Shown one piece after another: positions 8,613-17,819 of a stretch of DNA of 64,000 nucleotides. The DNA lies in contig JADJAG010000001.1 in NCBI GenBank assembly GCA_016704325.1, positions 434,001 through 498,000 of the forward strand, in the 5' to 3' direction. The DNA is from Chitinophagaceae bacterium. GTDB taxonomy: Bacteria > Bacteroidota > Bacteroidia > Chitinophagales > UBA10324. The notes beneath the pieces were generated by a model, which had not been told where the DNA came from, searched no databases, and saw only the letters and a list, made by a program, of their open reading frames with translations. A program made the translations under genes and the position numbers. Numbering within the stretch: the stretch's first letter is position 1; every line of letters begins with the position of its first letter.

Positions 8613-9269
8613 ATGAGGTCTATCTATTACATTTTTTTGCTGTTAGTTATTCATGCAATAGCGCAGCCTGCAGCTGCACAGAGTCCCAGATTAATACAAT
8701 ACAGCGGCGTTGTGTTATCTACTGACTCTGTCACTACTCCCGTGCCTTTTGCAAGCATCTTTAACAGGAGCATCCGGCTGGGGGTAATCGCTAACTACCA
8801 GGGTTTTTTTACGTTTGCTGCACGCGTAGGAGATACCATAGAAGTAACATCTGTTGGTTATCAGAAAGGGATCGTGTTTGTTCCTGACATTCCGGATAAT
8901 GAAAGTTATACTTCACTGATATTTCTGCAACCGGATATCAGGACTTTGCCTGAAGCGAGGGTCTATCCCTGGTTTTCCAAAGATCAGTTTCGTGATGCTT
9001 TTGTGCATCTTAATATACCGGATGATGATTTGGATCGGGCAAGAAAAAATCTCGACGCAAATAAATTGCGTGAACTGGGCGAAACCATAAGTGACGGTAC
9101 GCTGAATGCTACAAAGTCGCTACAGAATTATTCCTATACCTACTATTATCAGGGTCAATATCAACCGCAGGCCATATTAAGTCCAAGTGCCTGGATGCAA
9201 TTCTTTAACGCCTTACAAAACGGTGCATTTAAGAAAAGTAAATCTTCCGGCAGCCCGATAAGAGTCTGA
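8613..9269 (+). CDS. Secreted protein with carboxypeptidase-regulatory-like domain
   Basis: A 218-aa exported protein. The start at 8613 gives a clean signal peptide (MRSIYYIFLLLVIHAIAQPAAAQ). The frame opens earlier at 8562, but that would bury the signal. The next about 95 residues look like the CarboxypepD_reg-like beta-sandwich common in Bacteroidota outer-membrane and periplasmic proteins (YSGVVLSTDSV...PFASIFNRSIRLGVIANYQGFFTFAARVGDTIEVTSVGYQ). This domain normally precedes a TonB receptor, but here it stands alone and is followed by about 110 residues with no recognised fold. Function unknown; a periplasmic scaffold is a guess. Its stop is only 5 bp from the stop of the convergent def gene. 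Confidence 0.75.
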   Translation: MRSIYYIFLLLVIHAIAQPAAAQSPRLIQYSGVVLSTDSVTTPVPFASIFNRSIRLGVIANYQGFFTFAARVGDTIEVTSVGYQKGIVFVPDIPDNESYTSLIFLQPDIRTLPEARVYPWFSKDQFRDAFVHLNIPDDDLDRARKNLDANKLRELGETISDGTLNATKSLQNYSYTYYYQGQYQPQAILSPSAWMQFFNALQNGAFKKSKSSGSPIRV

Positions 9270-9274
9270 AGTTG

Positions 9275-9862
9275 CTATTTCTTTTGCGGAAATCTCATTT
9301 TATAGTCAACTTCAACCAATCCTTTTGAAATATTCTCCATCTTCTTTTTCAGCAGCCGCTTTTTCAAAGGCGTGAGGTGATCAGTAAAAAGGATACCTTC
9401 TATATGGTCAAACTCATGCTGTATTACCCTTCCGGCTAATCCACTAAAGAGCGTACGGTGTTTTTTGAAATGCTCATCCTCATACTCCAGTGTGACCTCA
9501 TCAGTACGTTGAATATCTTCTCTGATCTTGGGAATACTGAGGCATCCCTCATTGTAGCGCCATGCTTCACCCCCTTTTTCAATAAGCTTTGCATTAATGA
9601 ACACCTGCTTTAAACCGGGTTCGCCTTTAAAATCATGATCCGGATCTTCTTTGTCAAGGTTTTTAAGAACCGGAATGGTATCCACAATGAAAATACGGAT
9701 TGCATGTCCTACTTGTGGCGCGGCAAGACCGATTCCACTGGCAGCATACATAGTTTCAAACAGATTCTCTATCAGCACTTTTAAACCCGGATACTCTTTG
9801 GTAATACTGCTTGCTTTTTTACGCAGTATCGGATCACCGTAAGCTATTATTGGTAGTATCAT
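9275..9862 (-). CDS. def: Peptide deformylase
   Basis: Removes the formyl group from the N-terminal methionine of nascent proteins on the ribosome. All three family motifs are intact: GIGLAAPQVG (motif 1), EGCLSIP with the metal-binding Cys (motif 2) and QHEFDH with the two metal His and catalytic Glu (motif 3). Length 195 aa is normal; the C-terminal Lys-rich tail is typical for Bacteroidota. The gene overlaps the upstream ruvX by 4 bp (9859-9862, ATGA type), so the two are translationally coupled at the end of the leftward operon DUF1573-UbiA-ruvX-def. Confidence 0.97.
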   Translation of the reverse strand: MILPIIAYGDPILRKKASSITKEYPGLKVLIENLFETMYAASGIGLAAPQVGHAIRIFIVDTIPVLKNLDKEDPDHDFKGEPGLKQVFINAKLIEKGGEAWRYNEGCLSIPKIREDIQRTDEVTLEYEDEHFKKHRTLFSGLAGRVIQHEFDHIEGILFTDHLTPLKKRLLKKKMENISKGLVEVDYKMRFPQKK

Positions 9863-10275
9863 TTCTGAATGTTCTCTAAGTATGATTGTAAAATAATTAC
9901 TGCACTGATTCTGTCCACAATTGATTTATCTCTCCGTGCCTTTTTATTTTTACCGGCAGCCAGGATCGTCTGCTGAGCAATCTTTGATGTAAACCGTTCA
10001 TCAATTCTTTTCACCGGTATTGCAGGAAATTCCTGAATAAACTTTAAGATAAAACGGTCTATGTCATCGCTGATACCTACGCGCGTATTGTTTAGATTCC
10101 TGGGTTCTCCCACTACGAGGCATTCCACCTTTTCACGTAAAAAATATTTTTTGAGATAATCAAACAGCTCTGGCGTTTGAATAGTTTCCAAAGAAGTGGC
10201 GATGATCTGTAAAGGATCTGTAACCGCTATCCCGGTTCTTTTCAATCCAAAATCAAGCGCAAGAATACGGGCCAA
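9859..10275 (-). CDS. ruvX: Putative pre-16S rRNA nuclease / Holliday junction resolvase-like YqgF
   Basis: RNase H-fold protein of the YqgF/RuvX family, which matures the 5' end of 16S rRNA; a Holliday-junction role was proposed from fold similarity. The 138-aa length is standard. It shows the first acidic strand ILALDFGLKRTGIAVTD, the VVGEPRNLNNT loop, IDERFTS and the last acidic motif KSIVDRISAVIILQSYL. It is 11 bp downstream of the UbiA-type gene and overlaps def by 4 bp. Confidence 0.94.
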   Translation of the reverse strand: MARILALDFGLKRTGIAVTDPLQIIATSLETIQTPELFDYLKKYFLREKVECLVVGEPRNLNNTRVGISDDIDRFILKFIQEFPAIPVKRIDERFTSKIAQQTILAAGKNKKARRDKSIVDRISAVIILQSYLENIQK

Positions 10276-10286
10276 GGGAGTTGTGA

Positions 10287-11132
10287 TTAAAAGATTTCAA
10301 TCAAGACAAAGGTTGCAAAAATAACGCTTGCAACACCGTTCGTCGTGAAGAATGCCATATTGACCCTGGAAATGTCGTTGACTTTAATAATTGCATGCTG
10401 GTAGATCAACAATAAGGTGAAGATCAGTAAACCGGCCCAATACCATACTCCAAAATTCCAATAAATGCCTGCTATAAAGAGGCATACTATAGTCAGGAAG
10501 TGCACAAAGGATGAAATTATCAAAGCATTCTTTCTTCCGGCCCAGACAGCCATTGAATACAGCTGTTGTTCTTTGTCAAAAGCTTCATCCTGCAATGAAT
10601 AAATTATATCAAAACCACTCACCCAAAAAAATACTGCCGCTCCAATCAATACGGGTAAAGCACTGAATTCAGCTGTTACTGCCAGATATGCACCAACAGG
10701 TGCCAAAGCCAGCCCTAATCCAAGAAAAAAGTGTGAGAAATGGGTAAACCGCTTGGTATAGCTGTATCCTAAAACGACCAGTAATGCAACAGGTGAAAGG
10801 GCAAAACAAAGCGGATTGATTAAATAGGATGACAACATAAATAACACCGCACAACAGACAGTAAACAAGGCTGCTGATGTAACCGGAATTATTCCTGCCG
10901 GAATCTCCCGCATGGTGGTCCTGGAATTTATCCTGTCATACCGTTCATCAACCAACCTGTTAAATGCCATGGCAGCGCTTCTGGCAAATACCATACAGGC
11001 AACTACGAGCAAAAACTTTTGCCAGGTGAATGAATGACCGTCCAACCAAACTGCAAGGAAAAATCCGACCAATGCAAATGGAAGGGCGAAGATCGTATGA
11101 CTGAATTTAATCAGTGATAAGTAATTCTTCAT
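10287..11132 (-). CDS. UbiA-like polyprenyltransferase
   Basis: Integral membrane prenyltransferase (281 aa, about eight or nine hydrophobic helices) that joins a polyprenyl diphosphate to an aromatic ring for quinone synthesis. The first Asp-rich motif is NRLVDERYDRINSRTTMREIPAG and the second is DEAFDKEQQLYSMAVWAG, which bind the Mg-diphosphate. The sequence type resembles the 'ubiA-other' group, which in menaquinone-making bacteria with the futalosine route acts as MqnP. That assignment is an inference, since no other mqn genes are in the window. It overlaps the DUF1573 gene upstream by 4 bp. A second, different UbiA protein is at 60447-61322. Confidence 0.88.
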   Translation of the reverse strand: MKNYLSLIKFSHTIFALPFALVGFFLAVWLDGHSFTWQKFLLVVACMVFARSAAMAFNRLVDERYDRINSRTTMREIPAGIIPVTSAALFTVCCAVLFMLSSYLINPLCFALSPVALLVVLGYSYTKRFTHFSHFFLGLGLALAPVGAYLAVTAEFSALPVLIGAAVFFWVSGFDIIYSLQDEAFDKEQQLYSMAVWAGRKNALIISSFVHFLTIVCLFIAGIYWNFGVWYWAGLLIFTLLLIYQHAIIKVNDISRVNMAFFTTNGVASVIFATFVLIEIF

Positions 11133-11653
11133 TCTACAGGTTTCACGTTAGCAACGATCGATAGCACCGTGTATTGAGGGTCTGTATTAGCTGTTACTGA
11201 AATGCTCTTGTTTTGCAAACCCTCTTTCCCGGTACTGTTGAACTGCACTTCTAAAATCGCCTCCTTCCCCGGTGCAATCGGCTCTTTTGGGTACGATGGT
11301 ATCGTACATCCGCACGTACCATGTGCATTGGTAATAAGCAAGGGATTTTTGCCGGTATTCTTAAACTTAAAAGAATGACTGACCACATCGCCTTTTTTCA
11401 TATCACCGAAATCATATTTCATTTCTTCAAACTGAATAGAAGTCAAAGGCATATTCAAAGTTGAATCATGGGCAGCAGGGAGTGACAATTGAGGCATTGC
11501 GCCAATACCATTATCCTGTTGGGCATGCAGCAGTGCATGGGATGCGGCCCGTTCCTTTTGTTCCGCCATCATATTCAAAATCTGAATCACCGTGATAATG
11601 AATACACAAACAGTAATTACGGCAAGGGAAAATGTCTTTATGTTTTCGTTCAT
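11129..11653 (-). CDS. DUF1573 domain protein, membrane-anchored
   Basis: A 174-aa protein with one N-terminal membrane helix (TFSLAVITVCVFIITVIQIL), a linker, and a C-terminal DUF1573 beta-sandwich of the ASH/MSP type (residues about 78-172). The family signature is present: YDFGDMKKGDVVSHSFKFKN, TGKNPLLITNAHGTCGCT and PIAPGKEAILEVQFNSTGK. The domain is common in Bacteroidota periplasmic proteins and its role is not known in detail. It is the first gene of the operon, with a promoter at 11679-11706, and its stop overlaps the UbiA start (ATGA). Confidence 0.88.
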   Translation of the reverse strand: MNENIKTFSLAVITVCVFIITVIQILNMMAEQKERAASHALLHAQQDNGIGAMPQLSLPAAHDSTLNMPLTSIQFEEMKYDFGDMKKGDVVSHSFKFKNTGKNPLLITNAHGTCGCTIPSYPKEPIAPGKEAILEVQFNSTGKEGLQNKSISVTANTDPQYTVLSIVANVKPVE

Positions 11654-11678
11654 AACCTGATTCTTTTACCAGTGGAGG

Positions 11679-11706
11679 CAAAAATAAGTTGTTTTTGCAC
11701 AAACAA
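11679..11706 (-). promoter_or_regulatory. Promoter TTG-N17-TATTTTTG
   Basis: On the minus strand, TTG (11704-11706), 17 bp, then TATTTTTG (11679-11686) lies 26 bp before the DUF1573 start. It should drive DUF1573-UbiA-ruvX-def. Confidence 0.65.
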
Positions 11707-11757
11707 TCCGGCCGTTGCAAAGTTTACCGATGTAAGCATAACAATGCTTTAAGCAAA

Positions 11758-12765
11758 TCATTTCCATGCGAATGAAGGTGATGGCGCCGCATCTAAAGAA
11801 ACAAATTCACCTGCTATAAATTTGTAATGCGCTGTCATGGCAATCATGGCTGCATTATCGGTACAATACTGCATTTCAGGCAGGAATATATTCCAGCCTT
11901 TGGCATCGCCTGAATGCTTCAGTGCTTTTCGAAGGCCTGAATTGGCTGAAACGCCTCCAGCAATCGCCACATCATTTACCTTGTATTGTAGAACGGCCTG
12001 TTCCAACTTATTCATGAGAATGCTGATGATCCTTTGTTGAACGGATGCGCAGATATCGTTCAGCCTGCTTTCAATAAATGATGGATCTTGTTTTAACTGA
12101 TTGCGCAGGAAGTAGAGAATGGATGTCTTTAGTCCGCTAAAACTAAAATCCAACTGCGGAACGTCCGGTTCAGGAAACTGAAAAGCAGAAGCGTCGCCTT
12201 GTTGGGCATATTTATCTATGAGCGGACCTCCGGGATAAGGCAGGTTTAACAGTTTAGCGGTTTTATCAAATGCTTCTCCGGCAGCATCGTCAATGGTTTG
12301 CCCGATAACCTCCATGCTAAGGTAATCTTTCACCAGTACCAATTGCGTATGCCCTCCTGAAACTGTAAGACAGATGAAAGGAAATCGCGGCTTAGGCTCT
12401 TTGATAAAATGAGCCAGCACATGTGCCTGCATATGATGTACAGCAATCAATGGAATACCCAATGCAAGCGCCATGGCTTTGGCAAATGAGCTGCCTACAA
12501 GCAAAGAGCCAATTAGTCCGGGGCCCGCAGTAAATGCTATTGCTGATAATTTGTTTTTGGGAATAGATGACAATGTTATTGCTTCTTCCACCACCGGGAT
12601 GATATTTGCTAAATGCGCCCGGCTGGCCAGTTCGGGAACCACACCTCCATATGCTTCATGTATCTTTTGTGAAGCGATTACATTGGAAAGCACCTGACCG
12701 TCAGCAATAATGGCTGCTGACGTTTCATCGCAGGATGATTCTATGGCAAGGATATTAATGTGCAT
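11758..12765 (-). CDS. tsaD: tRNA N6-adenosine threonylcarbamoyltransferase
   Basis: Transfers the threonylcarbamoyl group to A37 of tRNAs that read ANN codons, together with TsaB and TsaE. The protein is 335 aa from the ATG at 12765; a TTG four codons upstream is less likely. It has the ASKHA-fold start ILAIESSCDETSAAI, the metal-binding HMQAHVLAHF, the nucleotide-binding loop VSGGHTQLV and the C-terminal AIAGGVSANSGLR. All are intact and essential-gene-like. It is divergent from the TamB-like gene, with only about 60 bp between the two starts. Confidence 0.98.
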   Translation of the reverse strand: MHINILAIESSCDETSAAIIADGQVLSNVIASQKIHEAYGGVVPELASRAHLANIIPVVEEAITLSSIPKNKLSAIAFTAGPGLIGSLLVGSSFAKAMALALGIPLIAVHHMQAHVLAHFIKEPKPRFPFICLTVSGGHTQLVLVKDYLSMEVIGQTIDDAAGEAFDKTAKLLNLPYPGGPLIDKYAQQGDASAFQFPEPDVPQLDFSFSGLKTSILYFLRNQLKQDPSFIESRLNDICASVQQRIISILMNKLEQAVLQYKVNDVAIAGGVSANSGLRKALKHSGDAKGWNIFLPEMQYCTDNAAMIAMTAHYKFIAGEFVSLDAAPSPSFAWK

Positions 12766-12825
12766 GGAGTTCGGCAAGAACTTTGCTAAAATAAGCCGTA
12801 ATTTCGTTTATTATCCAAACACCTA

Positions 12826-13014
12826 TTGCCGGCAGGTTTGAGCACGCTCCAGAAAATTGGAAATATACTACTGATGTTGCTGGGCATTGTCCTGGTGCTG
12901 GGTGGAATTGTGTCTGCAAAAATAGATTCTCCCCGGTTTCAAAGCTACCTTGGAGATAAAGTAGTCAGTTATCTTTCAAAAAGCTGCGAACTGAAGTTAA
13001 ACTGGGAGATGTGA
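12826..13014 (+). CDS. TamB-like protein, N-terminal fragment (frameshifted)
   Basis: The first 62 codons of the large TamB-like gene. They encode the signal anchor (residues about 8-32, IGNILLMLLGIVLVLGGIVSA) and the start of the mature chain (SPRFQSYLGDKVVSYLSK). The frame then runs into CELKLNWEM and a stop. Adding one A to the AAAAA run at 12978-12982 gives YLSKKLRTEVKLGDVNFRLF, which is what the family shows at this point and joins directly to the 1546-aa frame. So this is one gene, broken by a single-base homopolymer change. The start codon would be TTG (12826 or 12838) since no ATG precedes the membrane helix. Confidence 0.75.
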   Translation: MPAGLSTLQKIGNILLMLLGIVLVLGGIVSAKIDSPRFQSYLGDKVVSYLSKSCELKLNWEM

Positions 13015-16000
13015 ACTTCAGGTTGTTTGATCACCTCATACTTCATGACCTGTTGATCAGGGATCTGAACCAGGATACTTTGTTTTCGGCAAAAACGGTG
13101 GACGTAACCCTTGGTTTAATTGACCTGCTTCAAAACAGGTATGTTATAAAGAAAATCGCAGTAGAAGAATCAACCATATTTCTGCACAAAGAGAAAAGCG
13201 GCGAAGGGTTCAATTTTCAGTTTATAAGTGATGCCTTTAGCGGTGATGGCAGCGATTCTTCGGGCACCTCATCAACAAAACTTGACCTGAATGAATTGAT
13301 CTTACGACGGGTTCACTTCACTTTGCTAGATGAACCAAACCATACAAAGCTTGATTTTATGCTACCCGAAACAATGGTGCATGTGCAAGAACTTGACCTT
13401 GCTAATTCCATTATCAAGCTGCGTGATGTTGCCTTTATACAACCAGACCTTCGTATTGAAAAGCTGATGCAGGAGGTTTTTGCTACAACTGACAGTAGTA
13501 TCAGTAATGAAGATTTTGTTGATACGGCTATTGTACATATAAATACCAAACCCATTAAGCTTTATGTTTCACGGTTCCGGTTTGTGAATGCATTGTTCCG
13601 ATTTGATGATCTAAACGCACCTGTAGTAACAGGAAGGTTTGATGGCTTGCATCAATCCTATAAAAATCTGAATCTCGAATTTAAGAATGGATCGTTGGTG
13701 ATGGATACGATAAAGGCATCGATCAGCAACATAAGTTTCACTGAAAAATCCGGATTCATTCTTAACCATATGGAAGCGGAAGTGAGCGTAACACCTACTG
13801 CTGCAGTTGCCGCACAATTAAAAATTGAAACACCATACAGTACAGTTAGCAATCACTATGCTATGAATTACCTCAATTTTCATTCTTTCTTCGACTACAA
13901 TTCTTTAGTAGCCATGGATATCAGGATGCGTGAGGCTTCCATTGCTGTGGAAGATGTTGCTTACTTTTTGCCACCCGTTAATACCCTGTCAGGAACTATT
14001 ATTGCCTCAGGTAATTTCACAGGAACGCTGGATAACTTAAAAGGAAAAGCCGTGTCGTTACAAACAGCCGCCCTAACCCGTTTTAAAGGAGATATTGATT
14101 TGAAGGGCTTGCCGGACACTGATGCCACCTTTGTTGATTTAAAAGTTGATCAACTGGTTACGAATGTGAGCGATATTCAGCAACTAATACATCAGCTGAA
14201 GTTGCCACAGGAATTCAGCAGGTTAGGGACTGTGGATTTCAAAGGATCTTTTACCGGATTCTTCAACGATTTTGTAGCCTATGGCAGTTTGAATACAAAG
14301 ATCGGACAGATAAGTTCAGATCTGAATATGAAGTTCAATGAAAAGTATGAGAATGCCTCCTACTCCGGCAATCTTTCCATGAGGCAATTTGATATCGGTA
14401 CTTACAGCGGGCTGGACAGTCTGATCGGAACAATCAGTTTTGATACAAAAATTTCCGGTAGCGGGCTGGTACTTGATAAGCTGGATGCAATGATGAATGG
14501 AGAGGTACAACAATTTACTTTTAATGGTTACAACTATCAGCATTTGCTTGTTGACGGCAGTTTTAAGAAAAAAATGTTTACCGGTAAGATCAAATTAAAT
14601 GATGAAAACCTAAATCTTGACTTTACAGGGCTTGTTGATCTAAGCCAGGATATTCCTGTATATAACTTTCATGCTACCATTCAAGAAGCAAAGCTCCATG
14701 AGCTAAAGTTTACTGACAGTCTTTACATACTATCCACACAGCTTGACCTAAATATGCGGGGTGATAATATTGACAATTTTATCGGGTATGCAATTGCCAT
14801 CAATACCACTTTTACCAGACCTGATCAATCGCTGATGCTGGATACTGTATTCCTGAACATCAATGAAATCAGCGGAAAAAAACATTTCGTCCTTGCATCC
14901 GGACCCGGCACAGCCACCTTTGCCGGCAATATCGCGCTCACGAAATTACCCGCTTCCTTTCTGTCTTTTCTCGATTATTATTTCCCATCACTGCCCGTTG
15001 AGCAGGAATTGTTTCCAGCCATTCAGGATTTTGATTTTGAGATTGTGTTACATGATGTTTCTCCGGTACTTGATTTTTTTCTTCCCACCTGGACAGGGTT
15101 AAACCACAGTATCCTGCATGGGCATTTTAATTCAATAAAACATGCCATCACCTTTACAGGCACCATTCCTTCATTTGGTTACCGGGCAATGCTGGTAGAT
15201 ACATTGGATATTGAAGCAACTACAATAAATGAAAGACTCCATTTCAGCATGATCAGCAGTTATTTGTATGCCGGCGACTCTATGATAATCTTACATCCGG
15301 CTATTAAGGCAGCTATTGCAGGAGATTCTGCTGCAGTGGATTTATCAGCATCCAATTTTAATGGTAATTCCTATCTGAACTTAAAAACTTTGTTCACCGG
15401 CGACTCCGCAGGCTTCATGGTTAAAGTATTACCCTCTGACCTGGTGCTGAACAACAATCGCTGGAATGTTTCAGAAGATAATTTTATTACCTATTCTGAT
15501 CAACGCTTAAGGTTCAACAACTTCACTATCAGCCATGATGATCAATCGCTTTCTGTTTCAAACGTAAACCTCAGGCCGCGTGCAACCAATCTGCATTTTG
15601 ATTTTAATAAATTACCTATCGCTGATTTGCTTCACTTGTTGAAGGTTGATGACTTTAAAATTGCCGGTAACCTTTCCGGCAGTCTGGAATTACTGAATGT
15701 TTTCAACGCACCGCGCCTGCAAGCCAATACGCTTTTGAGCGACCTGATCATAAATGAGGTTTCCGTAGCTGAAGCCGTGGTGAATGTGAATTTCATTCCG
15801 GAGGATGACCAGATCAGTGCTCAAATGCTTGTGACGGATGCATCTTTTGATATCAGGGCTACCGGATCTTATTTCCCTCGTAAAACAGAGGATCCATTAA
15901 ATTTTGATTTTGACATCCGTAAATTTGACCTGCGCTTTTTTGAAACCTTATTACCCGGCTTCTTCTCCGGCACCATCGGTACTACATCCGGCCACCTTCA

Positions 16001-17651
16001 TCTTGCAGGCACTCCGGACGCCCCATTGCTAAACGGAGAAATGCTAATACCAAATCTCACTTTGAAAGTTGAATACCTGCAAACGACTTATAAGCTGAAC
16101 AATCAAACCATCACTTTTAACGAAAACCATATTGACATAGGCAAGCTCAAGCTTCAAGACGAACATAATGGTGTTGCTACTGCAAGAGGACAGATCAGTC
16201 ATGATCATCTGAGAGACTTCCGTTTTAACGTGGCTGTAACCACTGACCGCTTCCAGGTTTTAAATACAACAGAGAAAGACAATTCACTTTTTTATGGTGC
16301 TGCTGAGGCAGCAGGCATTTTACAGTTCCTTGGACCTTTGAATGATTTAGAGATACGGGCAAGCCTAACCTCGATGCAGGGAACCGATATTTCCATACCG
16401 ATAAATTCCGGCAATAGCATTGGCGACAGATCATTTATTCGTTATGTGGTCAGGGGAAATGATAGCCTGCAACGTGTTGCAGGATTAAGCGATATTCTGC
16501 CCGGATTACGGCTGAATTTCGATCTTGAAGTTACACCTGCTGCTAAAATCAAAATCATTTTTGATCAGAAGGCGGGCGACATTATTTCAGGAACAGGCAA
16601 TGGAAACATCAGGATGGAAATTGATACCAAAGGCGATTTCAATATGTATGGAACTTACACTATTGATGAAGGTGATTACCTGTTTACACTGCAAAATTTC
16701 TTCAATAAATTTTTCACGATCGATGAGGGTGGAACCATTTCATGGACCGGTGATCCTTATGAAGCACAGATTGCGATCGACGCGATTTACTCAACCAAAT
16801 CATCCGTTTATGACCTGGCAATTGGTTCCGGTGTCACTTTTTCTGATCAGGAAATTAAAGAACTACAGCGACACATACCTGTACGTGTCGCCCTGAAACT
16901 AAGGGGTTCGTTGCTTTTTCCTGATGTGGCTTTTGATATTTCATTACCTGATGAAACTTCATTAAGCAGTGCAGCCTATCAACAGATACAAAAGGTGAAG
17001 CAGGATGAAAGTGAATTGAATAAACAGGTATTTGGACTTTTGCTTCTTAACCGGTTTCTGCCAACCAATTCCGGTACAGGCAATCAAAGTATTGGATCGG
17101 ATGTGAATAACAGTGTTAGTGAATTTCTGTTGAATCAGCTCAGCTACTGGACATCACAAATCAGGAGCGATATTGATTTTAACTTCAACTATCAGTCATA
17201 TGAGGCAAAGCTCAACTCTTCGAATCCGAATGACCTGACGAAGCGGAATGAACTGGAAGTAGCATTGACTAAGCGGTTCTTTAATGACAGGCTGGCACTG
17301 GAAGCCGGTGGTAACTTTGATTTTGCCGGAGCCAATACAAACACACCTACCGGTGAAGGATCCACCAATATAGCTGGTGATTTTGCACTGGATTATAAAA
17401 TTACCCCGGACGGTCGATTAAGTGGAAAAGCTTTCAGTAAAAGCCAGTACGATGTGGTTGATGAACGCTACAAGACAAAAAATGGAATAGCCCTCTCTTA
17501 TAAACGCGAATTCAACAAGCTGAAAGAACTGTTTGAGAAAGACCTGGAAAGACAAAGAGAAAAAGATGAACGAAAATTATTAAAAGAACAAAACAAGCAA
17601 CAGGAAATTATTGATGCTGATACCATTCCCAAACCGATCACATCGAATTGA
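13011..17651 (+). CDS. Translocation/assembly module TamB-like (DUF490) protein
   Basis: Giant periplasm-spanning protein (about 1,610 aa when joined to the 12826 fragment). TamB/YdbH-type proteins form a long hydrophobic beta-groove thought to carry phospholipids or help outer-membrane protein assembly. The body is a long series of amphipathic beta repeats. The C-terminal DUF490 domain (residues about 1120-1500) includes GTGNGNIRMEIDTKGDFNMYGTY, FTLQNFFNKFFTIDEGGTISW, and the end IALSYKREFNKLKELF. A charged coiled-coil-like tail (KDLERQREKDERKLLKEQNKQQ) follows. The family usually ends soon after the beta domain, so the tail is a variable extra. Divergent tsaD and tamB neighbours are common in Bacteroidota. 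As sequenced, translation would have to start at GTG 13011 without a signal anchor, so either the indel is an error or the gene is broken. Confidence 0.88.
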   Translation: MNFRLFDHLILHDLLIRDLNQDTLFSAKTVDVTLGLIDLLQNRYVIKKIAVEESTIFLHKEKSGEGFNFQFISDAFSGDGSDSSGTSSTKLDLNELILRRVHFTLLDEPNHTKLDFMLPETMVHVQELDLANSIIKLRDVAFIQPDLRIEKLMQEVFATTDSSISNEDFVDTAIVHINTKPIKLYVSRFRFVNALFRFDDLNAPVVTGRFDGLHQSYKNLNLEFKNGSLVMDTIKASISNISFTEKSGFILNHMEAEVSVTPTAAVAAQLKIETPYSTVSNHYAMNYLNFHSFFDYNSLVAMDIRMREASIAVEDVAYFLPPVNTLSGTIIASGNFTGTLDNLKGKAVSLQTAALTRFKGDIDLKGLPDTDATFVDLKVDQLVTNVSDIQQLIHQLKLPQEFSRLGTVDFKGSFTGFFNDFVAYGSLNTKIGQISSDLNMKFNEKYENASYSGNLSMRQFDIGTYSGLDSLIGTISFDTKISGSGLVLDKLDAMMNGEVQQFTFNGYNYQHLLVDGSFKKKMFTGKIKLNDENLNLDFTGLVDLSQDIPVYNFHATIQEAKLHELKFTDSLYILSTQLDLNMRGDNIDNFIGYAIAINTTFTRPDQSLMLDTVFLNINEISGKKHFVLASGPGTATFAGNIALTKLPASFLSFLDYYFPSLPVEQELFPAIQDFDFEIVLHDVSPVLDFFLPTWTGLNHSILHGHFNSIKHAITFTGTIPSFGYRAMLVDTLDIEATTINERLHFSMISSYLYAGDSMIILHPAIKAAIAGDSAAVDLSASNFNGNSYLNLKTLFTGDSAGFMVKVLPSDLVLNNNRWNVSEDNFITYSDQRLRFNNFTISHDDQSLSVSNVNLRPRATNLHFDFNKLPIADLLHLLKVDDFKIAGNLSGSLELLNVFNAPRLQANTLLSDLIINEVSVAEAVVNVNFIPEDDQISAQMLVTDASFDIRATGSYFPRKTEDPLNFDFDIRKFDLRFFETLLPGFFSGTIGTTSGHLHLAGTPDAPLLNGEMLIPNLTLKVEYLQTTYKLNNQTITFNENHIDIGKLKLQDEHNGVATARGQISHDHLRDFRFNVAVTTDRFQVLNTTEKDNSLFYGAAEAAGILQFLGPLNDLEIRASLTSMQGTDISIPINSGNSIGDRSFIRYVVRGNDSLQRVAGLSDILPGLRLNFDLEVTPAAKIKIIFDQKAGDIISGTGNGNIRMEIDTKGDFNMYGTYTIDEGDYLFTLQNFFNKFFTIDEGGTISWTGDPYEAQIAIDAIYSTKSSVYDLAIGSGVTFSDQEIKELQRHIPVRVALKLRGSLLFPDVAFDISLPDETSLSSAAYQQIQKVKQDESELNKQVFGLLLLNRFLPTNSGTGNQSIGSDVNNSVSEFLLNQLSYWTSQIRSDIDFNFNYQSYEAKLNSSNPNDLTKRNELEVALTKRFFNDRLALEAGGNFDFAGANTNTPTGEGSTNIAGDFALDYKITPDGRLSGKAFSKSQYDVVDERYKTKNGIALSYKREFNKLKELFEKDLERQREKDERKLLKEQNKQQEIIDADTIPKPITSN

Positions 17652-17819
17652 CGATGGCAGTTATGGATGGAAGCTTTTCGCCTAAATAGTATCTCTGCAG
17701 AACGCCAACATTATTCCTCATGATTGAGAGAAATGCTGCTTTACTTGATATTATCTTGAATTGGATTAATTTAAAGCGGCCATTTTCAATCGACGATGAA
17801 AGATGACAATCAACTTACC

